Of a stretch of 20,000 bases of DNA, positions 8,223-17,197 are shown piece after piece (position 1 is the first letter of the stretch; each line of letters opens with the position of its first letter). A program made the position numbers and the translations under genes. The stretch comes from Prorocentrum cordatum. Its lineage: Eukaryota > Sar > Dinophyceae > Prorocentrales > Prorocentraceae. Under the pieces are notes generated by a model that was not told the DNA's origin, did no database searches, and saw nothing but the letters and a program-made list of their open reading frames with translations. Location of the stretch: assembly GCA_963575745.1 (NCBI GenBank), contig CAUYUJ010019921.1:45001-65000 (forward strand), in the 5' to 3' direction.

Positions 8223-8550
8223 GCGCCAGCTCGGATCTGGCCGTCGCCTGGGCGGGGTCAGCGAGCCCGCGCCAGGCGACCCCTGGGCCGCTGCCCTCCC
8301 CGCCCGTCCTCTCGTCCGCTCTCCTCGTCTCCACCCCTGGGCCGCGGAATGGTGGCGCCGCCATGGTGCCCGGCGGAGGGGCGCCCGCAGCGCCCTCGCC
8401 GGACGGCTGCCGAGCGGCGTGCCCAGGCGGGCCGCGCGCAGGCTCGGGCCGTTCAGGCTTTGCTGCGCGCCTTCAGCGGCATGGAGCACCGCGGCTGCCG
8501 CCCCACGCGGCTGGGGGCCGCGCTTCTCGTGGCGCAGGCTGGCGTTCACA

Positions 8551-8971
8551 ATGTCGCGCGAGGTCACCTCCCAGAGGGCTGAAGCTGATGCCGAGGCTGG
8601 AGGCACTCTGATAGCCAGCTCGTCCGAGGTTGAAGCCCGTGCAGCGGAGCTGTCAGCTGAGAAGTTCGCCGCCGCAGAGGCCGCGATGGCGGCAGCGCAG
8701 GTGGCGGCGCCCACACCCCTCAGCAGCTCGGCGTCGGAGTTCGTCCCGTTCAGCCCGCCGTTCCAGGAGTCGACGGTCGAGGACGGGGGGATCGCAGCTG
8801 CGGCGCCTTGGGAGAGGTGCGAAACCCGAGCACGGCTGTTTCGGGATGCTGACCTCCTTCGAGGCGCTGGAGCACAGAGAGGCGCCGTGCCGACTGGCCC
8901 ACAGATCAACTGGGCAGCCATAGGCGACAGCGGAGCGTTCCCGAGTGCATCGTCGGCATCGCCACCCACAG
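8551..8971 (+). CDS. Probable exon of an unrecognised Ala-rich protein, ends at a GT donor
   Basis: From ATG 8551 the frame encodes about 140 residues and stops at CACAG|GTGAGT, a textbook 5' splice site; read through, it would end at TGA 8989-8991. Residues about 25-50 (EVEARAAELSAEKFAAAEAA) look strongly helical. They are followed by a Ser/Pro-rich acidic linker with EFVPFSPPFQEST and a less biased end containing RLFRDADLLRG and GPQINWAAIGDSG. The start is a judgement: ATG has a purine at -3 (ACAATG), but the frame is open upstream to 7810, so this could be an internal exon. The opposite strand is also open over the whole span, a common effect of high GC. No domain recognised. The next exon was not found. 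Confidence 0.5.
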
Positions 8972-8977
8972 GTGAGT
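8972..8977 (+). promoter_or_regulatory. Canonical 5' splice donor GTGAGT
   Basis: CAG|GTGAGT is the consensus eukaryotic U1-type donor. It is placed in the plus-strand frame of the 8551 segment with exon phase 1. It supports both a eukaryotic origin and plus-strand coding here. Confidence 0.5.
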
Positions 8978-9177
8978 GCCCGCAGTCGTGAAGGGCAGCG
9001 CGCAGGGTAGAGCAGTGTCGTTTGGAATGTTCGTGCAGCGGAGGGCTCTTCACTCCCACATGCTGTTTATATCGTGCCTGTTGGGTAGTGCTTGTACCCT
9101 GTCTCGAGCAATGGCTTGAGCGGTGGAATTTGTATAAGGATGTTGCTTCGCAACTGTTCCGATTCCGATTCCGACTG

Positions 9178-9299
9178 CTCCTCCTCTTCCTCCTCCTCCG
9201 CCTCCTCCGCCTCCGCCTCCACCTTCGCCTCCTCCTCCTCCTCCTCCTCCTCCTCCTCTTCCTCTCCCTCCCGCCTTCGTCGTGGTCGTCGTCGTCGTA
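9178..9299 (+). repeat. (TCC)n array followed by short (GTC)n
   Basis: TCC/CCG trinucleotides from 9178 change to GTC units near 9278. They are preceded by GATTCCGATTCCGAC, a short hexamer run. The unique DNA from 8978 to 9177 and from 9300 to 9420 has no clear exon. Confidence 0.9.
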
Positions 9300-9421
9300 A
9301 TCGCCTTGGTGTGACTACGAATCCAGCCACGGTTCGATTACTTTGCTCTGCACACGGCGGAAATCACCAGACCTGGGGTCCTTGCTCTGGACCAGGGTGG
9401 GCCGCGGAATTCCCCCCAACG

Positions 9422-9536
9422 TCATCTTCATCTTCATCATAATCATAATCATAATCATAATCAGCATCAGCATCAGCATCAGCATCAGCATCAGCATCAG
9501 CATCAGCATCAGCATCAGCATCAGCATCAGCATCAG

Positions 9537-9583
<47 letters not shown>

Positions 9584-9895
9584 GCATCATCCTCATCAGC
9601 ATCAGCATCATCATCAGTATCATCATCATCATCAGCAGCAGCATCAGCATCTACATCATCATCATAATCATCATCATCATCAGCATCAGCATCATCACCA
9701 TATCATCAGCATCAGTATCATCATCATCAGGATCAGCATCAGCACCATCATCAGCATCAGCATCATCATCATCATGAGCATCATCATCAGCATCATCAGC
9801 ATCGTGATCATTATCAGCATCAACAACATTATCAGCATCACCATCGCCAGAACCACCATCTTCAGCATCAACAATCTCATCATCAGCAGCATCAC

Positions 9896-9935
<40 letters not shown>

Positions 9936-10002
9936 GTCGCCGTCATCGGCATCAGCATCAGCATCATCATCATCATCATCATCAACATCATCATCATCAA
10001 CA
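9422..10002 (+). repeat. CAT-type array, left part, with CAGCAT hexamer block
   Basis: ATC/CAT trinucleotides throughout. Near 9462-9540 there is a regular CAGCAT hexamer block of about 13 units, and before it an AATCAT block. These are higher-order variants that spread by tandem duplication. Frames give poly-Ile, -Ser or -His (plus) and poly-Met or -Asp (minus). Confidence 0.95.
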
Positions 10003-10004
10003 AG

Positions 10005-10213
10005 ACAGTGCGGGAAGCGGTCGCAAGAAACCCTCGCAAGAAACCCAACCCTGGAAACCCGCGCGCGAGGTGCACCTGAAGGACAAACCCGAGCATCCTG
10101 AACGAATCAGCTTCTTTGACGGCCGCGGGAAGTCACCGCGCAGAACGCGGAACGAAGAAACCCAGGGTACCCTGACGAAACTCGGATGGGTTCTTGATGC
10201 GCGCCCCCACTGT
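10005..10213. mobile_element. Non-repeat insertion splitting the CAT array, short inverted ends
   Basis: Unique DNA begins ACAGTGCGGG (10005-10014) and ends CCCCCACTGT (10204-10213); these ends are inverted matches with one mismatch in ten. ATCATCAACA lies two bases before it (9993-10002) and immediately after it (10214-10223). This looks like a target duplication, but the surrounding array makes such matches likely by chance. Internally CGCAAGAAACCC occurs twice (about 10022 and 10035). No ORF of its own. Confidence 0.45.
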
Positions 10214-10302
10214 ATCATCAACATCAGCATCATCATCACATTGCGTGACCAAGTCGTCACCATCAGCACCATCACCACCACAGCCACCACAACCACCAAC
10301 AC

Positions 10303-10334
<32 letters not shown>

Positions 10335-10350
10335 GCATCAGCAGCATCAG

Positions 10351-10382
<32 letters not shown>

Positions 10383-10938
10383 GCCTCTGCATCTTCATCG
10401 TCAGCTTCATCTTCTCCATCATCATCATCCTTATCCCCATCATCAGCATCATCATCATCCGCCTCTTCATATTCATATTCAGCTTCATCTTCTTCATCAT
10501 CATCATCACTATCCTCATCAACAGCATCATCATCATCATCGCCATCGTTATCGTCATCGTCAATGTCATCGTCATTGTCATCGTCATCGTCATCATCACC
10601 GCAATCAGCATCCTCAGAATCATTATCATAAGTGTCATCATCATCAGCAGCATCGTCATCAGCATCATGGCCATCACCAACGATTCCATCGTCATCATCG
10701 TCCTGTTCATCATTACCACAATCATCATCATTACCACCATCACCATCGCCATCATCAGCTTCGCCATCATCATCAGCAACATCAGCATCATTATCATCAT
10801 GAGCATCATCATCATCATCATCATCATCATCAACATCATGCATCATCATCAGCAGCATCAGCATCGCCGTCATCATCATCAGCATCAGTGTCATCATCAT
10901 CAACATCGTCAGCATCAGCATCAGCATCAGCATCATCC

Positions 10939-10985
<47 letters not shown>

Positions 10986-11222
10986 GCAATGCTCTTCGTT
11001 ATAGTCATGCTCATCGTCATCATCACCATTATCACCACCATCAACATCATCAGAATCACCCTCAGAATCATCATCCTCAGCATCATCAGCATCAGCATTA
11101 TCAGCACAATCGTAATCACAAGCACTTCATCAGTTTCAGCCTTCCTCATCAGCAGTATCAGCATCATAATCATTTCTCTAAATCACCACCATCATCATAC
11201 TCAGCGCCGTCATACTCATCAG

Positions 11223-11280
<58 letters not shown>

Positions 11281-11734
11281 GGCAACATCATCATCATCAC
11301 CGCACTTTCCATTATCATCATAATAATCATCATCAGCAGCATCACCATCGTCATCATAATCATCATTACCACCATCACCATCACCATCAGCATCATCATC
11401 CTAATCTTCATCATCATCAGCAGCATCATCATCATGATCAGCGGCATCACCAGCATCATCGGCAGCATCAGCATCATCACCATCACCATCATCCGCGTCA
11501 TCGTAAGCATCATCATAATCATCATCGTTATCAACATCGTCATTGCCATCAGCAGCATCATCAGCATCAGCATCAACATAATAATCATCATCATCAGCGG
11601 TACCAACATGATCATCATAAACATCGTTGTCGGCGTCATCAACGTCATCGTCATCATTATCATCCTCATCATCAGCAGCATCAGCGTCATAATCATCATC
11701 ATCGTCATCGTCATCTTCATCGCAGTCGTCGTCG
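10214..11734 (+). repeat. CAT-type array, right part, about 1.5 kb
   Basis: Continuation of the same ATC/CAT array, more impure, with CAG, CGT, CAC and CTT variants and pure blocks near 10299-10331, 10803-10830, 10933-10986 and 11219-11280. It ends in CATCGCAGTCGTCGTCGGGG. The many ORFs of 100-417 codons across it on both strands are repeat artefacts. Confidence 0.95.
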
Positions 11735-12330
11735 GGGAGACCTCCTCCTCTTCATGAATCCTTTCCTGGGCCGGCGCGGGACAACCCGTGGGCGCGGAGG
11801 AGAGCGCAAGCGAGGCCCCCCCACAGAGGTTCGAGCATCGCATCGCGACTCGGCTATCTGGACGCTCTTGGCCTGTCCCGAGCCTGCAGAAAACCCCGTC
11901 AGATATGAGAGGCGAAGGCGAGGGAGAGGACGCGGCACGGCCCCTGACACGTCTCCTGACGCGCCGCGTCCCCTGGCATGCTCCCGACAGACCCGACACA
12001 CGTCACAGCCCCAGGACCCTGGCCAGACCCCGACCCTCAGACCATCGGAAACACGATACCACCACTGGCTCCGCGATTCCGATAGGACGCCACGTGGGTC
12101 CACTGGACACAAAGATATGGTTCGTTTGTGAGCCTCGGGGCCCACAAGACATAGCAAAACAGGAGCCGCAAACCGGCAATTGCCACAAGAGGAGGTCTCG
12201 AAGGAGGGCGGGAGCGCCACCGGAAACTGCACAGGAAAACAGCGCTTCCAATGAGGCGCCCGTGGAAACATGATCATAAAAGGCACGGCTCTCCCGATAG
12301 AGCGCCACCGCTGCCTGACCCCAGAAAACG
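11735..12330. other. Unique GC-rich stretch, no supportable gene
   Basis: Plus and minus frames overlap over the whole interval (for example plus 11788-12273 and minus 11717-12463). Neither has a domain, a clear splice site or less biased composition. Confidence 0.35.
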
Positions 12331-12679
12331 CACCGCCTTCATGCCAACACGCTCGGAAGGCTCCCTGGACGGTCCTGGGACGCACCACTGCCTGGCTCCT
12401 GGACGTACCGTCCTCGAGTTCGGGGGCGTCCAAGAGGGGGGCATCCAAGAAGGGGGGATGCAACTCATGGCCCGAGGCATTGAAATAAGAAGAGGCGCCA
12501 TGAAATCTGGGGAGACATCATGGCCCCCACCACGAGATCCACACACTCCTGGTCACCACCCCCCTCTTGGCTGCCCCCCGACGTGCCGCCCTCGACTGCG
12601 CACGCTCGGAAGGCACCCCGGGAAGGTCCCTCGGGGGCGAGCCCGCTGCCTGGCCTCCCGGGACGGTGCCTTCCTCGAG
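12331..12679 (+). repeat. Diverged direct duplication, 12331-12418 and 12584-12679
   Basis: Both copies share ACGCTCGGAAGGC, then CTGCCTGGC, GGACGGT or GGACGTACCGT, and end CCTCGAG. They are about 250 bp apart in the same orientation and moderately diverged. A short local tandem of GTCCAAGAGGGGGG-like units lies between them (about 12427-12460). Confidence 0.6.
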
Positions 12680-12778
12680 CGGGCGCGCTCGGCCTGCGCG
12701 CGCCAGCGCCTGGGCCCCCCACGCGCGCAGAGTCCTCGAGCGGCGAGCACGGGAGAACCTGCTGATCGGTCCAGATCG

Positions 12779-12872
12779 CCCCTCCTCCTCCTCCTCCCCC
12801 TCCTCCTCCTCCCCCTCCTCCTCCTCCTCCTCCTCCTCCTCCGCCCCCTCCTCCGCCCCCTCATCCTCCATT
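12779..12872 (+). repeat. (CCT)n array with CCCCCT variants
   Basis: CTC/CCT trinucleotides with periodic extra C runs. Frames are poly-Ser/-Leu on plus and poly-Glu/-Arg on minus. Confidence 0.95.
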
Positions 12873-12987
12873 CCCTTTCCAGATACGTAACTTCTCCCTC
12901 TCGCACCCCGAGGCCAGGTTTTAGGGCCTGCTGGGCGTTTCGCCTGTCCTCGCCACTCATGGCCCTGCAGCTTAACCATTGGCAACA

Positions 12988-13245
12988 GTTTCACAGACAG
13001 AGGGCGGGCCGTTTCTTAATGTGGCACGCGCCTCAGCGCCGCGCACTTTCGTTCTACAAGAGTTTCACGGATTGAGGGCCACTGCGTTTCAACATGTGGC
13101 TCTCGCCTTACGCCGCGCGCAGTCGTTCTAAACATTTGATAGGATGTCACGGCTTGAGGTCGGCTCCGTTCCAACATGTGGCTCTCGCCTTCGCGCCGCG
13201 CACATATGTTGCAAAGACTTACAAGAGTTTCACGGATTCCCATGA
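12988..13245 (+). repeat. Degenerate minisatellite, units about 74-83 bp, three copies
   Basis: Unit starts at about 12988, 13062, 13144 and 13227 (partial) share GTTTCACGGATTGAGG-like heads, then TTCAACATGTGGCTCTCGCC, then a GCCGCGCGCA tail and TTACAAGAG. Unit lengths vary and identity is moderate, so it is an old array. The minus frame across it (13016-13420) is open but simply reflects the repeat. Confidence 0.75.
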
Positions 13246-13259
13246 TCAGCGTACCAGAC

Positions 13260-13400
13260 ATGGCGTTTTGAAAAGATTCAGGAGTATGAGGGTGCAACAT
13301 ATACGTTGATTGGCGGTGCTGATTTCCAAGGAATGGCGTTCCGGCACGATTCAGGATCGCCAAGACGCAACAGTCAGGTTGATCCGTGGCGTTGGAATCC
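13260..13400 (+). repeat. Second degenerate tandem duplication, unit about 73 bp
   Basis: ATGGCGTT, GATTCAGGA, GCAACA, GTTGAT and GGCG recur in the same order starting at 13260 and 13333, and a partial third unit (GTGGCGTTGGAA) begins near 13386. The length is similar to the units just upstream, but the sequences are not obviously related. Confidence 0.5.
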
Positions 13401-13779
13401 CGAGAACGATGTTTCGGCATGCATCAAGGTGTTCGAACAGTTGTCTTCCAACGAGACAAATCCCTCAGCGAAAATGAACCCTTGTAGGGGCCTATGAAGA
13501 GGGAGCTTGGAGGGAGAGCTGATTCCAACATCGTTGATGACTCTTGGGCTTACACTGGTCCTCCTCCTCCTTCTCCTCCTCCTCCACCGTTTGACCCAGT
13601 TCATCAGCATAAAGGCAAGCAAGCCAATAGGGAATGATGCCAGCGCGTGGACACAAACGACTCACTGCTATGGAGCTGCATGTGCGGGGTACCCCCATGC
13701 GCGTGGATAGGCCGCCAGTGAATATGCAACATGCGTGAGCCAGTTTTCTCCTCAGACCCGCGATCATCGGTCGCAACAA
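13374..13779 (-). CDS. Weak minus-strand coding candidates, two overlapping frames
   Basis: Frame 13374-13622 contains RVINDVGISSPSKLPLHRPL then FIFAEGFVSLEDNCSNTL. Frame 13492-13779 contains GIIPYWLACLYADELGQTVE, running into EEEEKEEED from a short TCC array at 13559-13586. Both look more like protein than the repeat shadows and lie downstream, on the same strand, of better minus-strand exons at 13848-14008 and 14372-14705. Only one of them can be right at any position; a splice or frameshift between them is possible. No family recognised. Confidence 0.25.
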
Positions 13780-13847
13780 GTGTCTGGAGCGAACAGCGCA
13801 AGCTACATCCCGACAGACGTGTGCACCTCAGCCCGCGGCCCAAGTAC

Positions 13848-14008
13848 CTGCACGATTCGACGCCACTCCGATCGTCGAAACCATGCGGGCGCGGCTCCAC
13901 GCAGCAGTGAAAGCCTCCCCGATCGAGCATCAGACGCTCTCCAGGTAGAAACCAGTTCAAGGAACCGTCAGCGTGAAACGTAGGTGTCCAGATGTCCTCG
14001 TCGGAGGG
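13848..14008 (-). CDS. Probable exon, minus strand, unrecognised
   Basis: On the minus strand, GGCCTTTTTTGAGCAG, a pyrimidine-rich AG acceptor, precedes a frame reading PSDEDIWTPTFHADGSLNWF, then LPGERLMLDRGGFHCC and RPHGFDDRSGVESC. It ends at GTGCAG|GTACTTGG, a plausible donor. Composition is balanced and unlike the repeat frames. The 14023-14178 repeat starts just upstream of the acceptor, consistent with intronic DNA. Phase does not match the simplest splice from the 14372 segment, so an extra exon or another junction would be needed. Confidence 0.4.
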
Positions 14009-14022
14009 CTGCTCAAAAAAGG

Positions 14023-14178
14023 CCAGATGTAATTGGGTCGGAAAATCGCACAGCATCGCTGATGCATCGGCGATGCCCCAGAAACGTCGGACTGGAGAAC
14101 ATCGGGCTGAGAATCGCGCGGCATTGGCGCTGCGTCAACTAACTGACCGAACGCTCCGATCCCATTTACTTACCCTGG
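14023..14178. mobile_element. Diverged relative of the 5508-5693 element
   Basis: Begins CCAGATGTAATTGGGTCGG and ends (reverse complement) CCAGGGTAAGTAAATGGGAT, an imperfect inverted pair. The interior has GCATCGCTGATGCATCGGCG, the same GCATCG/CGATGC words as the 5508 copy, followed by TCGG-rich DNA. It lies between two minus-strand exon candidates. Confidence 0.5.
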
Positions 14179-14371
14179 AGAGGCCTCTGGAGGCGAAAGA
14201 AGGGCAAACACATTCGAAACCTCAGTCCTTCGACTCTGGCTCCATGTGCGCGGCCAGGAGTGTGGACAGGCAATCGAGCATCCCCAGCGCTATAATTCCA
14301 CAGTCACGCGCGGTCACCCCCAGGGGGACCTCTCCGCCTTGCCAACTGTTCTGTACAGGTTGTCGGAGTAC

Positions 14372-14705
14372 CTGGCGGCCACGCCGGGCTGGCAGAAGTC
14401 TTCGCCCGATGGGGTTATGACCAGCTCTGTCGACTCGAGGTAAGACGCTCCAGTCTCGCTGGGCTTGGCCCACTCGAAATGCGTGGTCCGTCTCATGTTA
14501 TCTGCGGACCATTGCGGCTTTGATGCCCTCAGATACTCCCACTCCCTCGTCTCCATGTTCACCCTCACTGCATAATACGACATGTAGTCTGACTGGCCCA
14601 TGAACTTCAACCCCGGATTTGAGACCATGATGCTGCTGCAGCTTTCCCCCTTGACCGGGCAATTGCAGGTGAAGCCCTTCGTGCAAGCTGTCGAACATGC
14701 CGCCT
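14372..14705 (-). CDS. Probable exon, Cys-rich then mixed, minus strand, unrecognised
   Basis: Best minus-strand coding segment. After a pyrimidine-rich acceptor (TCTTTTGTGATCTCAG) it reads AACSTACTKGFTCNCPVKGE (four Cys within ten residues, a fifth shortly after), then SNPGLKFMGQSDYMSYYAVR, REWEYLRASKPQWSADNM and ELVITPSGEDFCQPG. It reaches GCCAG|GTACTC, a possible donor. Without splicing the frame continues to TGA at 14314. The clustered Cys suggest a secreted or extracellular module, but that is inference; no family is recognised. Overlapping frame 14222-14473 ends with a hydrophobic, protein-like GIIALGMLDCLSTLLAAHM, which could be a continuation after a splice or frameshift. Confidence 0.5.
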
Positions 14706-14711
14706 CTGAGA

Positions 14712-14867
14712 TCACAAAAGACTTGCAGCACCCCGTCCGCTTTCATAGCTCAACGTCGACTGTGCCCCCCATGCAGGTACAGGAATGGCATAACATCCCG
14801 ATGCTGTGCTGTCTGGCCACGCGCCCGTACACTCCAGGCAACGCGGTTCAAAGGCGCTCAGCATCAT
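14712..14867 (-). CDS. Short minus-strand coding candidate just upstream of the Cys-rich exon
   Basis: A 51-codon frame from ATG 14867 to TGA 14712, in a different frame from the exon at 14372-14705. It reads MMLSAFEPRCLECTGAWPDS, then GCYAIPVPAWGAQSTLSYE. It is protein-like and again has Cys residues, which fits one gene across 14870-14370. A third frame at the junction reads GVLQVFCDLRGGMFD. The space for an intron between them is only about 25 bases, so the frame changes point to a decayed gene, sequence errors, or unusual splicing. Confidence 0.3.
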   Translation of the reverse strand: MMLSAFEPRCLECTGAWPDSTASGCYAIPVPAWGAQSTLSYESGRGAASLL

Positions 14868-15014
14868 CCCCCGGACACGTCTGGTTCCTCTGCCCCCCTA
14901 CCCCCTTCCGTCACCCTCCCTGATTCAACGGGTGGGGGTCGAACCCCTCCCCCCCAACCCTTACCAAAAAAGGGGTTCCAACCCCCCCCACCCACCCCGC
15001 TTTCTCGCTACAGA
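14868..15014. other. C-rich spacer with a GGGGGTCGAACCCC palindrome
   Basis: Runs of C and a short palindrome near 14936-14950. It recalls a tRNA T-arm, but no acceptor, anticodon or D arm can be drawn around it. Confidence 0.4.
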
Positions 15015-15176
15015 CAAACGACGATGACGGGCGCCGGCAAACGACGACCGACGACGAAGCACGAACGGAGACGACAACGAGGACGCAGGACGACGACAAC
15101 GACGACCATGACGAAGATGATGGCAACGAACGTACAACGACGACGCCGGACGACGACGACAACCGACGACGACAAC

Positions 15177-15208
<32 letters not shown>

Positions 15209-15268
15209 TCGACGACGACGACGACGACGACGGACGACGACGACAACGACGATCACGACGATCACGAC
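15015..15268 (+). repeat. (CGA)n array, impure, left arm of an opposed pair
   Basis: ACG/CGA trinucleotides with CAA, GAT and GGC variants. Its outer edge, 15015-15039, is the inverse (2 mismatches in 25) of 15478-15502 at the edge of the TCG array. Confidence 0.9.
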
Positions 15269-15471
15269 GCGGGCGGGCGTTTCGGTCGGGCGGGCGGACC
15301 CCAATGAGAAGGGTCGGGTTTAGCGGGACATGAAAGGATTAGTGCATGATCGAGTTGGTACGCGAAAACCTTCACGAGCGAGTTGGGTCGGCCGGACGGG
15401 ACATTGAAGCACGATGCGTACTCGAACTCGCACGCGATAGCCTGCCGTTTGCCGTCGTACTCGTCGTTGTT
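15262..15471 (-). CDS. Protein-like minus-strand segment between opposed arrays
   Basis: Between the CGA and TCG arrays, a minus frame reads NNDEYDGKRQAIACEFEYAS, then CFNVPSGRPNSLVKVFAYQL and DHALILSCPAKPDPSHWG, before low-complexity residues and TGA at 15262. Balanced composition with hydrophobic and aromatic residues argues for real coding. The upstream part of the open frame is poly-Arg from the array, so the segment probably starts at a splice acceptor near 15470. No family recognised with confidence. Confidence 0.4.
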   Translation of the reverse strand, partial: NNDEYDGKRQAIACEFEYASCFNVPSGRPNSLVKVFAYQLDHALILSCPAKPDPSHWGPPARPKRPPAS

Positions 15472-15477
15472 TGCAGG

Positions 15478-15612
15478 TGCCGGCGCCCGTTGTCGTCGTT
15501 TGCCAGCGGCGAATAAGAAGCATAAGGGGGGACGTCGTCGCCGTCGTCGTCGCCGTTGCCGTCGCCGTCGTCGCCGTCGCCGTCGTCTTCCTCGTCGTCG
15601 TCGTCGTCGGTT
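15478..15612 (+). repeat. (TCG)n array with CGTTGCCGTCGCC variants, right arm of the pair
   Basis: CGT/TCG trinucleotides, dense at 15533-15612, preceded by the 25-bp inverted-repeat edge at 15478-15502. The array is complementary in unit to 15015-15268. Confidence 0.85.
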
Positions 15613-15831
15613 CATGGTGGCGACTTGCGGGGGACAGAAATGCTCATTCGTGCTTTTACAAAAACCATTTCTTCTGGGCGCATACCACTGCGTGCATCCC
15701 CCTCTCGGGCTTCCCAGGGCGCTCCGACGCGACCCAGGGGCCCTCGACGCCTCCAAGATGCCCAGCATGGCGGCCAAGACGGACGAGCAAGATCACCACA
15801 TCCAGCGACGCTGGCGTATGTAGGAGACGGA

Positions 15832-15989
15832 TTTCTGACCACACCCACTTCCCGAGGTGCCTTGCGAAAAGCGGTTCCCAGAGGTGGAGGTGGGCAGTTT
15901 CCCCACCCCAGGGGAAGGAAAAACTACCCACTTCCACCCCCGAGGGCCTATCATAGAATCGAGGATCCAGAGGTGGATGTGGTCAGAAA
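15832..15989. repeat. Four alternating copies of a GGTGGA-GTGG-type motif
   Basis: TTTCTGACCACACCCAC (15832-15848) is the reverse complement of GTGGATGTGGTCAGAAA (15973-15989) with one mismatch. Between them, GAGGTGGAGGTGGGCAGTTT (from 15881) is inverted as AAACTACCCACTTCCACC (15921-15938). The motif thus appears in orientations minus, plus, minus, plus. It suggests two nested or adjacent short hairpins. Confidence 0.65.
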
Positions 15990-17197
15990 GCGGTCTTCGA
16001 GTAGGCGCCCAGGGCAGCCGAGAGCCAGCGCCTGCGCGCAGGTGTGCTGCGTTCCGCGCGGACGCGACTTCCGCGCCCCCGCCAAGCCCGCGCGCGGCAG
16101 GGCGAGCCGCGCCCGCGGGCCACCTCCTCCCGCCCTCGCCCACTCCTCGGCGCGCCGCCCCCACGAGAAACGTGGCGCGCGCGCTCGCTCTCGGCGCGCA
16201 GACCCCGCGAGGAGGCCGCGCGCTCGCGGGCGCGCGGCTCTGCAGGTCGGCGCACGCGGTTCGCAAGCGACGCGCGCCCTGATCTACTGTCGTATATATT
16301 TCCCTCGCGGCTCGCGCGGTCGCGCTCCGCAGGCGCGCCGCGGCGATCGCGACGGGGCGCACCGAGGCGCGCCTGGTGAGCTCGCGGCGCGCCTGGCGCG
16401 CGCCCGCGTCGCACGTCAGGCCGCGCTGCGCCCGAGGAGCCGGGCGCGTGCGGAGTTGTCCCGCCCTGTCATTCACGGGGTATCTGCGCCCTTGGCGCCC
16501 CTCGTGTCGCTCAGCCTGGCCGCGACTGGCCGTGCGGCGCGCTGGGTGCCGCACCCCTGGCCGAAAGGCTGATGGCACCCGCGGGCGCCGCAGAGCTGAG
16601 GCGACCCCGGAAGTGGTGCTGACGTCTTCGGAAGGGGGGGCCAACGGCCCTCAGCAAGACCTCGAGAGGCGCTCAGGAGACCCCAAGATGCGCTCAAAAT
16701 GCCTGCAGAGGCGTCCATGGGGCCCTGTGGGAGGCCCCTGGGGGGCCCCAGGAACCGAAAAATGCTGAATGGTCAACGCGTTTGCCTCACGCCGCCATCC
16801 GTCCTCAGACACCTCAGGCCCGAGATACCCCCAGGCGGCGCATGAGACACTGCGCCCGGTGGCCCCAAAAGACGGCTCGGGACCACCGCGGCCCACGAGC
16901 AGCCCACGGCGGCCCCCAGGAGGCCCGCCAGGACGCCCCCGGAACCCTCCGAGGCTGCCGTGGGCCCCCCCACAGATCTCACAGAATTGAAGGGGCCCAC
17001 AAACAGAAATAACAAAATAAATGCATACAAAGAACAGGATTCCCCGAATTTCCTTGTGTTGTCTGGGTTTTTGTCTTCCCCCCCACTTCCCATAGTTTCC
17101 CACATGTTCTGAGAAGTCGACGAGTCATTGTGTCTGTGTGTGTTCTTTCCCCTCCTGAAGACTAGCTCCCGACGACCCCTGGTGACAAGACGCAGAT
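15990..17197. other. Very GC-rich then mixed DNA, no supportable gene
   Basis: 15990-16480 is dense in CGCGC words, and every frame is open on both strands with Arg/Ala-rich products. 16600-16980 contains degenerate CCCC/GGCC blocks with loosely repeated CTCAGGAGACCCCAAGATGC-like phrases. 17000-17190 is AT-richer, with no ORF that has a recognisable feature. Confidence 0.4.

Noticed and set aside
7794-9059. 421-codon minus-strand ORF opposite the 8551 exon
   Set aside because: Includes poly-Arg/Glu from the TCC array; the plus strand has the better composition and a canonical donor.
10070-11323. 417-codon His/Ile/Ser-rich ORF and similar ones on both strands
   Set aside because: Direct translation of the CAT array.
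14930-14955. tRNA T-arm-like string GGGGTTCGACCCCC on the minus strand
   Set aside because: No acceptor, D or anticodon arm can be drawn; it is a C-rich palindrome.
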